Shown: positions 17,330 to 26,806 of the stretch, piece after piece | How positions within the stretch are numbered: the first letter of the stretch is position 1 | How the letters are laid out: the number at the start of each line of letters is the position of its first letter | Assembly: GCA_963721725.1 (NCBI GenBank) | Contig: CAVRLX010000017.1 | Location: 124,001 to 188,000, forward strand | DNA: 64,000 nt | Source: RI-153 sp963721725 | GTDB taxonomy: Bacteria > Chloroflexota > Anaerolineae > Caldilineales > Caldilineaceae | Reading direction: 5' to 3' | Position numbers and translations under genes: made by a program | The notes under the pieces: model-generated | Told to the model about the DNA's origin: nothing | Database searches by the model: none | Seen by the model: only the letters and a program-made list of their open reading frames with translations

Positions 17330-17411
17330 CAGTGTAGAAAAAGTGCGGAGATAGTCGGTGATTATAGGAGATTGCCGAAAAAGCGCAAGTCGTTATACTG
17401 AGGTCAGAGAG

Positions 17412-17450
17412 GTGGTAATTCGCAGTTTGTAATTCGCAATTTGCAATTCT
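17412..17450. repeat. AATTCGCAATTTGC-type tandem repeat
   Basis: GTAATTCGCAGTTTGTAATTCGC and AATTTGCAATTC are tandem variants of one unit, immediately upstream of the ribosome binding site of the next gene. Related units lie inside the coding island at 2440-2482. Confidence 0.55.
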
Positions 17451-17468
17451 TACCAAAGGAGCCTATCC

Positions 17469-18236
17469 ATGTCTACCCATATACTTGTCTCGACGGCGGA
17501 GCGGGTGATGACTATTCGCTTGAACCGACTTGAAAAGAAGAACGCGCTGACGTTGGCGATGTATACAGCGATGGCACAGGCATTGCAAGAGGCAGCCGAC
17601 GATCTGGATGTGCGGGCAGTGATCATTGCCGGCGGCGAGAGTTGTTTCACGGCAGGGAACGATATCAACGATTTTATCGCCAACCCGCCTGTGGATCGAG
17701 ACAGCCCGGTGATGTTCTTTTTACACACGCTGGCGGCTTTCCCCAAACCGTTGGTGGCGGCGGTGAATGGCGTGGCGATCGGGATCGGCACCACACTGCT
17801 ACTCCACTGTGATCTGGTCTATGTCGGGGAAGGGGCGCGCTTTCATCTGCCCTTTGTGGATCTGGGATCGGTCCCCGAAGGGGCATCGAGTCTGTTGCTG
17901 CCGCAATTGGTGGGACGGCGCAAGGCGGCAGAGATGTTGATGCTGGCGGAGCCATTTGACGCAGCAACCGCGCTTCAGTTGGGGCTGATTAACGGGGTCC
18001 ATGCACCGAGGGAAGTGGAAGGCGTGGCAAGCGCGGCGGCGCAGAAGTTGGCAGCGAAAGCGCCGACAGCGCTCCGCTTGACCAAAGCGCTGCTCCAGCG
18101 CGAGCAACTTGACGCCATTGCCACAGCCCTGGCCGTGGAAGGGAAACATTTCGCCGATCAGTTACAATCGCCCGAAGCACAAGAAGCGCTACAAGCCTTT
18201 GTGGAACGGCGCAAACCGGATTTTTCACAGCTTTAG
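17469..18236 (+). CDS. Enoyl-CoA hydratase/isomerase (crotonase) family protein
   Basis: The 255-residue protein starts at an ATG seven bases after AAAGGAG. CFTAGNDINDF and NGVAIGIGTTLLLHCDLVY form the CoA-binding and oxyanion-hole segments. In FVDLGSVPEGASSLLLP only the second of the two hydratase glutamates is kept (VPEGASS); the first position is not glutamate. This pattern is commoner in delta3,delta2-enoyl-CoA isomerases of the PaaG/ECI type than in true hydratases. It stands alone, divergent from the polyamine operon, so its pathway is open. Confidence 0.85.
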   Translation: MSTHILVSTAERVMTIRLNRLEKKNALTLAMYTAMAQALQEAADDLDVRAVIIAGGESCFTAGNDINDFIANPPVDRDSPVMFFLHTLAAFPKPLVAAVNGVAIGIGTTLLLHCDLVYVGEGARFHLPFVDLGSVPEGASSLLLPQLVGRRKAAEMLMLAEPFDAATALQLGLINGVHAPREVEGVASAAAQKLAAKAPTALRLTKALLQREQLDAIATALAVEGKHFADQLQSPEAQEALQAFVERRKPDFSQL

Positions 18237-18249
18237 AACGATTGAAAAG

Positions 18250-18774
18250 TCACCCATCATGCGCCAGATGGATTTGCTGGCGCAGTTCGCGGCGGGCTGA
18301 TTCAAGATTCTCTTTCACGCTGAAGAAAACCGCTTCGGTCAGCTCCATCTGGCGTGAAAAAAGGATCTTCTCCGACACCTCCACCACGCGCAGCACTTTG
18401 CCCTCCAACATTTCAATGGTGGTTCCGTAAAGGCTTTCGGGCAGAAAATAGATCAGAATTAAAATGATCGTCCCCACCAGGGTTACAACGCGTAGAGCGT
18501 TGGGGCCAAGCGATTGGCCGAAGACGGCGACGCCAAGTGCCCACAGCAAAAAGGCCGTGCCCATAACCATGAATCGGTTGATGGGGCGAGCCGGGGCCAG
18601 TGTTTTCAGATCTGGGGAAAGTTGGTCGTAACTTTTCAGGTGGGTTAGCCAAAGGTTGAAGCGCCGACAGTGGCCTAAGCTGACCCGACTTTGATCGTGA
18701 CGCGCCAGATCGAGCGCTTCCTGGCGGCAGCGTTGGGCCAGCTCATAAAACTCTTTGCGGGTGAGGGGAGCCAT
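18250..18774 (-). CDS. Hypothetical membrane protein, two helices
   Basis: I do not recognise a family. The 174-residue product has a soluble, charged N-terminal part with several histidines and arginines (ELAQRCRQEALDLARHD), then two hydrophobic helices (about residues 70-110) separated by a short loop, and a charged C-terminal domain ending LRQQIHLAHDG. It could be a peripheral regulator with both ends in the cytoplasm. It is convergent with the crotonase, 13 bases apart, and 33 bases downstream of the UbiA gene, so it may be the last gene of that operon. Confidence 0.7.
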   Translation of the reverse strand: MAPLTRKEFYELAQRCRQEALDLARHDQSRVSLGHCRRFNLWLTHLKSYDQLSPDLKTLAPARPINRFMVMGTAFLLWALGVAVFGQSLGPNALRVVTLVGTIILILIYFLPESLYGTTIEMLEGKVLRVVEVSEKILFSRQMELTEAVFFSVKENLESARRELRQQIHLAHDG

Positions 18775-18807
18775 GCACTGCCAATCCGTTGCTGAACGAC
18801 GCCAGCC

Positions 18808-19827
18808 CTAGCCAGCCAGCCAGAAAGCCAACACGGCCAACACGCCAGCCAAAATGGCCGCGGCTGCCGATAGATTCACCGTCTGGACTGCTTCAATACG
18901 CAAAATCGTGCGGTGATGGCCGCGGGCAAAGGCGCGTAGAAAAGTGGGGAGTGCGCCCAACACCAGCAACGTCCACACAGGGATTTCGTTGAGGGCAACC
19001 ATAACAATAGTCGCAGCAAACGCCAACAGTCCCAAAATCGTTGCCACATCCAGCGCGCGCTGGGGACCAAGCACGACAACGGCGGTGCGTTTGCGCAATT
19101 TCCAATCACGCCGCCAGCTATAAAGATTGTACGCTTGGTAGGCCAGCCAGGGAAACATCGCCGGGGTGAGCGAGGCAACCAGCGATTCACGGGTCAGGGT
19201 TTCGCTCTGGGCATAAAATGCGCTGAGGGCAGGCAAGATGCCTACGGCGAAGAGCAACCCCAGATCATCCACCACCCACCAGCGCCGACCATAGCGCAGG
19301 GTGGGGATCAGGAAAGCCAGCAGCAGTAAAATCGCCGTGCCCCCAAAAAACCAGAGCGGCCATCCCCCCAAAAAGCCAAGCCAGGCTACCGACATGCCGG
19401 CAATCATGAGCGCGAGATAGGCCAAGCTGCGGACTGTGCCGGGGCGCATCCAGCCATCCAGCAGGCAGCGACAGCCATCCAAAATGGCGTCGGCGTTCAT
19501 GCTGGGGAGGGATCGAAGATCACTTTCCAGATCCGACTTGAGCACTTGACGGTAGTCGTGATAGGTGGTGAGCAAATTCAGGGCCAGTCCCATCATGGTG
19601 GAAAAGAGTAGCAGAAGCCCCAGCATCCAGCGATCCAGCGGCATATCCATCCACCATGCCAGCGCCGTTCCCCAGATCACCGGCATCCAAAAACCGGGCA
19701 AGAGCGGCAGACGCGCCACACGCGAAAAAGCCATCCAACTATTTAGGGGCTTTTCCTGCTCATGGGCAGGTTCCCCCTGGTGGGATTTGGAAACGGGATT
19801 CGTGGTCGCTGGGAAATTTCCGTACAT
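18808..19827 (-). CDS. UbiA family prenyltransferase
   Basis: The 339-residue membrane protein has eight or nine predicted helices. NLLTTYHDYRQVLKSDLESD (about 85-104) is the first aspartate-rich motif, where N, D and D bind magnesium and the prenyl diphosphate; YNLYSWRRDWKLRKRT is in the place of the second. These are hallmarks of the UbiA superfamily (MenA, UbiA, digeranylgeranylglyceryl-phosphate synthases). The second motif is less acidic than in MenA, so the acceptor cannot be named. A start further inside (Met at SWMAFSRVARLP) is possible because the first 30 residues are polar. Confidence 0.85.
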   Translation of the reverse strand: MYGNFPATTNPVSKSHQGEPAHEQEKPLNSWMAFSRVARLPLLPGFWMPVIWGTALAWWMDMPLDRWMLGLLLLFSTMMGLALNLLTTYHDYRQVLKSDLESDLRSLPSMNADAILDGCRCLLDGWMRPGTVRSLAYLALMIAGMSVAWLGFLGGWPLWFFGGTAILLLLAFLIPTLRYGRRWWVVDDLGLLFAVGILPALSAFYAQSETLTRESLVASLTPAMFPWLAYQAYNLYSWRRDWKLRKRTAVVVLGPQRALDVATILGLLAFAATIVMVALNEIPVWTLLVLGALPTFLRAFARGHHRTILRIEAVQTVNLSAAAAILAGVLAVLAFWLAG

Positions 19828-19914
19828 GGCATCCTACTCTGGAACAAGAACGTTGATGCATTCTAACACCATTGCAGAAAGAGCGTCAAAAGGATTGAAA
19901 GCGGCGGGGTAGGA

Positions 19915-21663
19915 TTATTCCTGATGGGGGCTGTGGACGCGCCAGAGTTCATAGAGCGGCACGCCATCGCGTTGAGGAAATGACTGTTCCAGCACGGCCA
20001 CTCTGCCCAAACGTTGCACTTGTTCGAGGAAGACCGCGCGGCGTCCAGCGAAGACGGTTTGCGCAGGCGCACGCAACATGTACACGTTGTCAGGATTTTC
20101 CAAAAAGGGGACCAAGCGCAGGGCAAAGTTCGCGTCGGGTTGCGCCAGCGAATCGTAGCCGAAGATCTCAATCGGCGTGACTGTGCCTTCGCTGAGATAA
20201 CGCACCGTGGCTTCCATGCCCCAATCCAGCACAATCGGCGCGCCCAGGCCATTGTAGCGCAGATGATAGGCCAAGTGATACGAAGCATCGGAGTGATCGG
20301 CGAGGCCCCCGCTGCGGCTGAGATCGCGATGATAGGCCAGCGTTGTTGCCAAATCCAGCCCGGTCCACGTCAACAGCACAAACAAACACAGGAGCGCGGG
20401 ATACCGTCGTTGGCGCAGACACTCGGCGGGCGTGCCGGTGATGCATGCGCTGAGGGCGATGCCGGCTACGGCCAGCGCCAACGGCTGTATGAGGGCATAG
20501 TGGGTGATGAAAAGATCGCTGACGGTGAACAGGCTCAGCCCAAGCGCCATGCCCAAGAGCAGCAATGGCAACCCCAGCCGCTGTCGCCCGGCAGGCCGCC
20601 CCAATCCCCAGCCAACTGCTGCTATCCACAAAAGGGGTGCGGCGCTGTTAGCGTGGACGCCGCCTAGATACCAAAATTGACCACCGCGCAGGATTTCGCC
20701 AAATTGGGCCAACCGTACGGGGAGATCGGCCCACACAGCGCGGTTATCCACGCCGTAATAGCTTTGCGAGAGATTGTGGTTGATGCTGGCAAGCGTGCCG
20801 CCACTCTGAAGATTGAACAAAAGCAGTGGGATCAATGGCAGCGCGGCGGCCATTATCAGCAGCAAAAGCAGAGCGGGTGTTAATGGCGGCCAGGGGAAAT
20901 GTTCATGTTTGCGCCGTTGCCAGAGCCACGCCCCCAAGAAGAGGAGTGCCAACGGCAAGATCACCCAAATTGCCAGCAACTTGGCATAGAGCGCGATTCC
21001 TGCGCCCAGCCCAGCCATTATGAGGGCGCTTGCGCGGCCTGTGCGTCGCCAGCGCAATAGTTGCCAGAGGGCAAAAAACGTGGCGGGCAGGGTGGCGTTG
21101 GTAACAAAGATGCCCTGGCGGTTCCAAAAGACAAAGCTGGGCGAGACCGCCAGCAGGGTCAGCGTCCACAAGGCGGCGGTGGAGAAAGGGGCGTGGGCAG
21201 GATGTGGGCCGTGGCGCAGCCAGATCCATTCGGAGATAGCACGCTCCAGGCAGAGCATTGCCAGCACAGCCAGCACAAGGGGCAGCAAACGCAGGTTGGG
21301 CACGCCAATGCCTGTGAGGGCGAGAAAAGGCACGGCTAGATAGACGTTAAGCGCACCAATGTAATCTTGCACCATCAGCGGCAGGGCCTGCCCAAAGAGC
21401 GGTATCGTGGCTTCGCGAAAGGCTGTGACTGGGGCACCGCTGAGCAACTGCATGGCGTTGACACCGGCCTCTTTGGCCTCGTCGTAGTGCAGCCCTGGCA
21501 GCCCCAGTTGATAGCCCCCCAGCCCAAGAAAGAGGCTGACACATGCGGTCAGCCAAAGAAGGAGAAGGGGAATTTTACGGCGCAGCCGAGAGAAAGAATC
21601 ACTCGGCAACAAGGCTGATCCCACTGACGCTGGCTTCGTAGTTGTGGCCGCTGGCATAGACAC
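19915..21663 (-). CDS. ArnT/GT39-like membrane glycosyltransferase
   Basis: The 582-residue protein has about 11 helices. After the first helix, LGLPGLHYDEAKEAG contains the acidic DE pair that in ArnT/PMT-type GT-C enzymes binds the lipid-linked sugar and acts as catalytic base. SFVFWNRQGIFVTNATLPATFF and FWYLGGVHANSAA are further typical loops. A soluble C-terminal region follows. With the start at 21663 it overlaps the upstream FecR-like gene by 65 bases, long for coupling, so an internal start may be used. The neighbours suggest transfer of a sugar onto a secreted or membrane component. Confidence 0.82.
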   Translation of the reverse strand: MSMPAATTTKPASVGSALLPSDSFSRLRRKIPLLLLWLTACVSLFLGLGGYQLGLPGLHYDEAKEAGVNAMQLLSGAPVTAFREATIPLFGQALPLMVQDYIGALNVYLAVPFLALTGIGVPNLRLLPLVLAVLAMLCLERAISEWIWLRHGPHPAHAPFSTAALWTLTLLAVSPSFVFWNRQGIFVTNATLPATFFALWQLLRWRRTGRASALIMAGLGAGIALYAKLLAIWVILPLALLFLGAWLWQRRKHEHFPWPPLTPALLLLLIMAAALPLIPLLLFNLQSGGTLASINHNLSQSYYGVDNRAVWADLPVRLAQFGEILRGGQFWYLGGVHANSAAPLLWIAAVGWGLGRPAGRQRLGLPLLLLGMALGLSLFTVSDLFITHYALIQPLALAVAGIALSACITGTPAECLRQRRYPALLCLFVLLTWTGLDLATTLAYHRDLSRSGGLADHSDASYHLAYHLRYNGLGAPIVLDWGMEATVRYLSEGTVTPIEIFGYDSLAQPDANFALRLVPFLENPDNVYMLRAPAQTVFAGRRAVFLEQVQRLGRVAVLEQSFPQRDGVPLYELWRVHSPHQE

Positions 21664-22891
21664 GAATGCTGTTGATGCGGGCGGGGCGGGTTGCGCTCAG
21701 TTCTTTGATCAGATTGGGCGAGGCGTAGAAATACCATGCTGAGGGCGGAATGCGGTCGCCATTTTGCAGCGGCCAGCCCGGTTCGGGGTCTTTGTAATAA
21801 AAGCCATGCCCCCACTCCAGATCTTTGCCGTAGATGTCGGTATAGCTAATTTCGACGCGCATGGGAAACTCTGTGCTGACATAGCCTGCACCTGCCAAAC
21901 TTTGGAAGTCGACCTTTACATAGAGTTCCAATCGCAACGCCTCGTAAACGTTCACATCCTGATCGATCTGCTGACGGATGGCAACCTCGGTGTGGACCTG
22001 TTCCTCGCCGCGGCGAATGAAATGCGCCACGCGTCGCCCATCCTGCTCTTCCAGTTCAACCTTGCCAGGGACCACGTTTTGTTCGGCCACCACGCTGGCT
22101 TCCCAGGTCTCACTCAGCGGTTGACTAAAATCGCCGTTGACCACAAAGGTACGTTGCGATGTAATCGGTACGGTGGGCGATTGATCGGCGCTCATCCACG
22201 AGCGAAAGCCGGGCTGGATCAACACATCGGCTTCGTTATCAAAATGGCGCAGGCGGGCCGAGCCAGAGCTAACTGACACATCCGTGGTCTCGGCGCTGAC
22301 CGTAAAATTATAGATGCCCTCGTCCAATTGGGCCTCGCCGTGGGGCGTCTCCACCACAACACGCAGCGAACGGCTGCTGCTGGTGCTGGTGAAGAGACGC
22401 ACGCGCCCTTCGGTGACGCGCAGATGCACATAATAGGGTTCCGGGCTGCTGGCAAACGAGGGTCGGCGCACGCGCACCAATTGCAATTTCGTGCCGGGGT
22501 AGAGATGCACCGTGCCAAGTGCCTGCCCATCGCTCGAGAGAGTTAACCCCAGTTCACCCTGGGTAGTATGCCCGGCTTCAATTCGGCTGCCTTCGACAAT
22601 ATCATTGCGCGGCGCGGTAATGGCAATCGGTTCTTTGGAACCGGGAGGATAGAGCAAAATGGTCCCCACCGTCGGCGTAAATTGCACAGTTTGAGGCACA
22701 CTGGCATAGCGCAACGTATAGCCCACGGCCAGGGGAATGCTAATCGCAAGTACCACAAAAACGCCAAAAGCGGTGAGCAGAATCATCCAGGCCATGCGTT
22801 GCGGATTTTTCTGCCACAACGACGCGCTTTGCTCCTTGCCTTGGACGGCCATCTCTGAGGACAATGACGAAATATCCGGGCTGGCGCTCAT
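21599..22891 (-). CDS. Membrane-anchored FecR-like protein
   Basis: The 430-residue product has a cytoplasmic N-terminus of about 30 residues, one membrane helix (about 33-58) and a large external part. Residues about 70-235 resemble a FecR-type beta domain (EGSRIEAGHTTQGELGLTLSS, then VHLRVTEGRVRLF and VVVETPHGEAQLDEGIY). A second beta-rich domain follows, starting VVNGDFSQPLSETWEAS, like carbohydrate-binding-module folds. A signalling or surface-binding role is inferred only. It shares ATGA with the TPR gene upstream and runs into the GT39-like gene downstream. Confidence 0.7.
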   Translation of the reverse strand: MSASPDISSLSSEMAVQGKEQSASLWQKNPQRMAWMILLTAFGVFVVLAISIPLAVGYTLRYASVPQTVQFTPTVGTILLYPPGSKEPIAITAPRNDIVEGSRIEAGHTTQGELGLTLSSDGQALGTVHLYPGTKLQLVRVRRPSFASSPEPYYVHLRVTEGRVRLFTSTSSSRSLRVVVETPHGEAQLDEGIYNFTVSAETTDVSVSSGSARLRHFDNEADVLIQPGFRSWMSADQSPTVPITSQRTFVVNGDFSQPLSETWEASVVAEQNVVPGKVELEEQDGRRVAHFIRRGEEQVHTEVAIRQQIDQDVNVYEALRLELYVKVDFQSLAGAGYVSTEFPMRVEISYTDIYGKDLEWGHGFYYKDPEPGWPLQNGDRIPPSAWYFYASPNLIKELSATRPARINSIRVYASGHNYEASVSGISLVAE

Positions 22892-23460
22892 TGATCAGCA
22901 TCCTCAGCCGCGTTCTCGTCCTGTTGGCGCTGGATCTCGCGCTGGATCTGTTCAATGCGGCTTAACCACTGACGGGCATCTTGGTCGCCAGGGTTGACTT
23001 CCACAGCACGCTGAAAATGGGCCACAGCCTGCTTCAAATTGCCCTGTTCTTTGTAGATCAGCCCCAAGTGATAGTGAACGTTAGGCGCTTTGGGATCCAA
23101 TGCAAGGGCACGCTCATAGGCCACGATAGCGCTCTGTTGCTGTTTGGGGCCAGCGGTTTGCAAGGTTCCCAATAGCGCAGCGGCCAAGTTGACCCAGAGC
23201 ATTACGTTCTGGGGATGGCGCTCGGTAGCCTTTTTAAGCAAATCGCTGGCGCGCTTCCATTTGCGCTGTAGAATGAAAGCCCCGCCCAGGTTGATGGCAA
23301 CATCGGGATCGTGGGGATAGCTTTTGTAGAGTGGCTCCAGAATGCGCGCCGCCTCGCTTGGGCGATTGGCATTCAACAGGCGTGCGCTCTCGTTGAGGGC
23401 CTGTCGATAGTGACCGCTCTCATCATGGTCAGATGCGGACGGCTCTTTATAATCGTTCAT
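22888..23460 (-). CDS. TPR repeat protein
   Basis: The 190-residue soluble protein carries three to four tetratricopeptide repeats: PSEAARILEPLYKSYPHDPDV, WKRASDLLKKATERHPQNVM, SAIVAYERALALDPKAPNV and LKQAVAHFQRAVEVNPGDQ. The last 25 residues are Gln/Glu-rich. TPR proteins mediate protein contacts; the partner here may be the membrane FecR-like protein, whose gene overlaps this one by four bases (ATGA). No catalytic domain is present. Confidence 0.88.
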   Translation of the reverse strand: MNDYKEPSASDHDESGHYRQALNESARLLNANRPSEAARILEPLYKSYPHDPDVAINLGGAFILQRKWKRASDLLKKATERHPQNVMLWVNLAAALLGTLQTAGPKQQQSAIVAYERALALDPKAPNVHYHLGLIYKEQGNLKQAVAHFQRAVEVNPGDQDARQWLSRIEQIQREIQRQQDENAAEDADQ

Positions 23461-23469
23461 AGGGTATGA

Positions 23470-23853
23470 TTATCCACTTCTGGACGGGCGAGCCGGGGCG
23501 ATCTCGTGGGCTTCATCCTCGGCTTCGTCGATGTCGCTGTCCAAATTATGAAACACTTCATATTGCTCAAGGGTGGGCGCGAAAAACTCCACCACAAATT
23601 CATTGGGCACGCCCATAGGCAGCACGAGTTCGTTGAGCAGCGCCCGCAAAAAGAGGCGGCGCTGTTCGCCCTTTAAGCGACGAGATGCGTCATCCCAGAG
23701 CAGAATCGTGCCATAGGTGCCTTCGCCTGTGTAATGCAGATCAATTTTGCCGATAGTCATGGGCTGGCGGCTGCTGTCGATCTGATCCAGATCGAAGAGG
23801 GCATATTGTTCGGAACTGTGGGTGCGGACCAATCGCTTCAGTTTGAGATTCAA
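23470..23853 (-). CDS. Conserved hypothetical protein, 127 residues
   Basis: No family recognised. The product is soluble and acidic at its end (DSDIDEAEDEAHEIAPARP). It starts at a TTG at 23853 that overlaps a TGA in the upstream HEAT gene (TTGA); an internal ATG at 23760 (MTIGKIDLHY) is an alternative start. The body GKIDLHYTGEGTYGTILLWD suggests a small beta fold. It lies nine bases before the TPR gene in a tight operon, so a role with those proteins is likely. Confidence 0.65.
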   Translation of the reverse strand: MNLKLKRLVRTHSSEQYALFDLDQIDSSRQPMTIGKIDLHYTGEGTYGTILLWDDASRRLKGEQRRLFLRALLNELVLPMGVPNEFVVEFFAPTLEQYEVFHNLDSDIDEAEDEAHEIAPARPSRSG

Positions 23854-24854
23854 CGCCGATGCCTCGTGAACGGATTACCAGATCTTCGTTTTCATCGCCC
23901 CAATCGTCGCCCAACTCCTCTAGCAAAGGTTCTTCTTTCTCACTGTAGAACGAGGCATCTTCAATGGCGTTGAGGGCAGCCTCGGCCTCGACAGGATCTT
24001 CACTCTCCGACATTATCTGGAGCGCTTCTTCGGCCTCATTCCCGCCCAGTCGCCCCAACGCTGTAATCGCAGCCAAGCGCACAGATGGCTCTTCGTCCGC
24101 CAAGAGTTCAATAATCTCGCCCAGGACTGCGCGATTTTCCAGTTCACCGCTGGCCCGCGCCGCCTCGGCACGGATGGCCGGTGATGAATTTTCCAATTCG
24201 GCACTGGCGGCCGCGCGCCGAGCGCGTATCGGCGCTGTGGCCCATGGCTATCAGTGCGCTGATCTGCATCTCTTCGTAGGGGGAATAGTAACCATCTTCG
24301 ATCAATTGCCGAATGCCCACCTCACCGGAGAAAGCGACACTCTCTAGCGCCCGGCATTGAACATCCAACGCTTCGCCATCACTGTGCAAGACCGCCAGCA
24401 ACGCCTCTTCCACACGCAATGCCTGCGAAGCGTCGATCTCTTCCAACTCTCCGGCCAGCACAAACGCCCCTAGCGCACCGGCGGCGGCGGCGCGCACCTC
24501 GTGGCTGGAGTCGTTGTGGAGCAACTGCACAAAGGGGCCGATTAAATCCTCGCTCGTCTCTTCCCAAAGTCCCTGCACGGCAATCTGCCGAATCCGAGCA
24601 CTTTCATCGTCCAAAGCCACGCGCAGCAGCCGCCCCAGTTGGATTTGGATGTCTTCACGGCTGGCCTCCACCAGCGCAGCCAAAAGGGCATAACGGCGCT
24701 CTTCGGGGATGGCCGACCACAACGCACGTACGCGCTGCCAATCTGCCTGAGAGAGGTCGGAGAGGGCCATTAGCTCTACCAGCGAGGGAAACACTTGGTC
24801 AGAGACTAATTTTTGCATCAAACTTTCAACCGAAACTTTTATTTTTGTACTCAC
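23850..24854 (-). CDS. HEAT-repeat protein (frameshifted)
   Basis: Two overlapping frames join near 24205-24225. The first (start 24854) has repeats such as ARIRQIAVQGLWEETSEDLIG and HEVRAAAAGALGAFVLAGELE; the second continues with SSPAIRAEAARASGELENRA and PSVRLAAITALGRLGG. These alternating helices with R-x-A-A are HEAT/PBS-lyase-type repeats. The tail is acidic (EELGDDWGDENEDL). The second frame stays open to 23741 inside the next gene, so I place the true end near a TGA at 23850 that overlaps the next start; that would need a further indel. HEAT proteins are scaffolds; no enzyme domain is seen. Confidence 0.78.
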
Positions 24855-25040
24855 AGGTATCCATCCTCATCCATCAACTGCGCACACGGAAAGTACATCC
24901 CTCTAGCCACACAAACAGCTTGCTGGGAGCGGCGAACTACAGTTCATAGAGGCAATTTTATCACAGAACGGGTATCTTACCACAGAAAAGCATCGACTTC
25001 TGTTGATTGCACACCAGACAGAGATGGCACAGGCAAGTAA

Positions 25041-25082
25041 AGGGATAACCACATAAGCATAGAGGCTCATCCGGTTATCCCT
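25041..25082 (-). terminator. Hairpin after the LysM gene
   Basis: AGGGATAACC at 25041-25050 is complementary to GGTTATCCCT at 25073-25082, with a 22-base loop. It lies 43 bases beyond the stop of the LysM gene on the minus strand and is followed there by a weak T-rich stretch. The rest of the 24855-25124 spacer shows no gene. Confidence 0.5.
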
Positions 25083-25124
25083 GGGTTTCCATCTTCTCGA
25101 CGCACTTTTGAAATGAGGCAGGAC

Positions 25125-26735
25125 TCAGGGTGTGGGAGGGACAAGGAGAACGTCGCCCGGTCGAATCGTGCGGGGATTGGTGACGCTGATACTATTTAAG
25201 GCGAGAATGGCCTGGGTGGTGGTGCCAAAGCGAACGGCAATCCCCACAATCGTATCCCCAGCGCGCACAGTGTACTCTATGGGTGCGGGCGTTGATATCG
25301 CGGGTGCTTGCGTTTCCACCGTCTGCACAGGAACCGATGTCTGGACAGGAAGAAGAGCGCTGCCTGTGTCACTGCTGGTAGGGATAATTAATACCTGTCC
25401 CACTTGCAGCGCACGGGCGTCCTCGGCTCTGAGGCTGTTTGCTCGCAACAGCGAATCCGTATCTACTGCAAAGCGCAAGGCAATGCCTACTAGCGTATCT
25501 CCGGCACTCACAATGTAGCTCTGGCTGCTGGCCGTCTCTACAGGGGCCACGCCCGGCAACACCAGCACACGCCCAATCTGGAGATCGGCAGCCGTGACGG
25601 CGCTAAGGGCGTTAGCCTCCATCAAAGTGCTGGTAGGAATCCCAAAACGGGTGGCAATGCTCACCAGTGTATCCCCTGTCTTGACCGTATAGTTGCTCCA
25701 CGGTATAGGCGTCTGGGTGGAAATGGGCGACACAGTTGGCGTGGCAGCGCTGGTAGGTACAAGGCTTGGCAGTGCATTCGGCGTAGGCATCTCGTTGGCG
25801 CGCATAACTTCGACAGTAGAGGTAAGGCTGGCAGACCGAATATCGCCTGTGGGTTGAACGGTGATCAACTGTGATGTGGCCGTGGGCAGCACAGTTGTCG
25901 GCATAGGCGTGCGTGTGGCTGATGGCAGATTTGTGACGATGGAAAACGGCGTATTGGTCGCAGTTGGCTCAACCGTATAGATGACCATTGCTTCTGGCGT
26001 CGGGACATCAGCCATAGGTGTCGTTGGCTCGACGGCCGCTTCTGTGGGCAGCGCAAGTGTGATCGCGCTTGGCTCTGGGTTAACGATTGCGCTGTCGGCA
26101 ACCGCTCCCTCCCCTACTGCGTCCACAGAATCAGTCACAGACTCGGTCGCAGCCAAAGCCGCCGTGGAGACTTTGGCTGCTGTCTCTGCGCTCTCGCTCA
26201 CAGGGGAGGATGTGGGTGTATTTTGTGTGGCCGGAGCCAGGGGTTCAAGCGCAATCAGAGTGATGCCAGCTAGGTTCTCATCGGTGGTGACGGACTGGGA
26301 ACGGACTGGCGTAATGGCGATATTTTCCATTAGCAAGCCCGATTTACCCTCGCTTCCCCAGCGCAGTTGGGAGAGGCCAAATTGCCCCACAAGCACAACA
26401 ACCAGCAAGAGCACCAGGACACTGGGCAGGGCCAGCGTCAGCAGACGCGGTGAGGCAGCCTGCAATTCGCGCCCACAGCCAGGGCAAAGCATCAATTGAG
26501 ACGATGCATTCTGATGGCAATGGCGGCAGCGAATCGCCGCTGGCCGTTTGGGTAGACGGGTTCCACACTGTGCGCAAACCATTTGATTGGCACGCACAGG
26601 GTCATCGCAGGCAGGACAGCTTAGGCTGTGTCCACTTGTAATGGCCTGGGAACCGTGTAAAACAGATGCATTCCGCGTGGCTTGAGGGGATGATCTACCA
26701 CGCTGTGAAGGGAAGTCCTGCGGCGATGTTGGCAT
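25125..26735 (-). CDS. Zinc-ribbon, membrane-anchored protein with three LysM domains
   Basis: The 536-residue protein has two four-cysteine zinc ribbons at its cytoplasmic N-terminus (Cys40, 43, 54, 57 and Cys70, 73, 84, 87), one membrane helix (about 99-118), a long Thr/Pro/Ala-rich external linker (about 140-345) and three LysM domains: YTVKTGDTLVSIATRFG, YIVSAGDTLVGIALRFA and YTVRAGDTIVGIAVRFG. LysM binds N-acetylglucosamine polymers such as peptidoglycan. The design links an internal metal-binding module to the wall across the membrane. It lies downstream of the rseP-like protease on the same strand, 72 bases away. Confidence 0.88.
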   Translation of the reverse strand: MPTSPQDFPSQRGRSSPQATRNASVLHGSQAITSGHSLSCPACDDPVRANQMVCAQCGTRLPKRPAAIRCRHCHQNASSQLMLCPGCGRELQAASPRLLTLALPSVLVLLLVVVLVGQFGLSQLRWGSEGKSGLLMENIAITPVRSQSVTTDENLAGITLIALEPLAPATQNTPTSSPVSESAETAAKVSTAALAATESVTDSVDAVGEGAVADSAIVNPEPSAITLALPTEAAVEPTTPMADVPTPEAMVIYTVEPTATNTPFSIVTNLPSATRTPMPTTVLPTATSQLITVQPTGDIRSASLTSTVEVMRANEMPTPNALPSLVPTSAATPTVSPISTQTPIPWSNYTVKTGDTLVSIATRFGIPTSTLMEANALSAVTAADLQIGRVLVLPGVAPVETASSQSYIVSAGDTLVGIALRFAVDTDSLLRANSLRAEDARALQVGQVLIIPTSSDTGSALLPVQTSVPVQTVETQAPAISTPAPIEYTVRAGDTIVGIAVRFGTTTQAILALNSISVTNPRTIRPGDVLLVPPTP

Positions 26736-26806
26736 CAGTGGACTCTATTCCTCCTAGGATTGATAGAGCGATGATGGAATATGGTATCTTCCAAAGTGGG
26801 GGGCAC

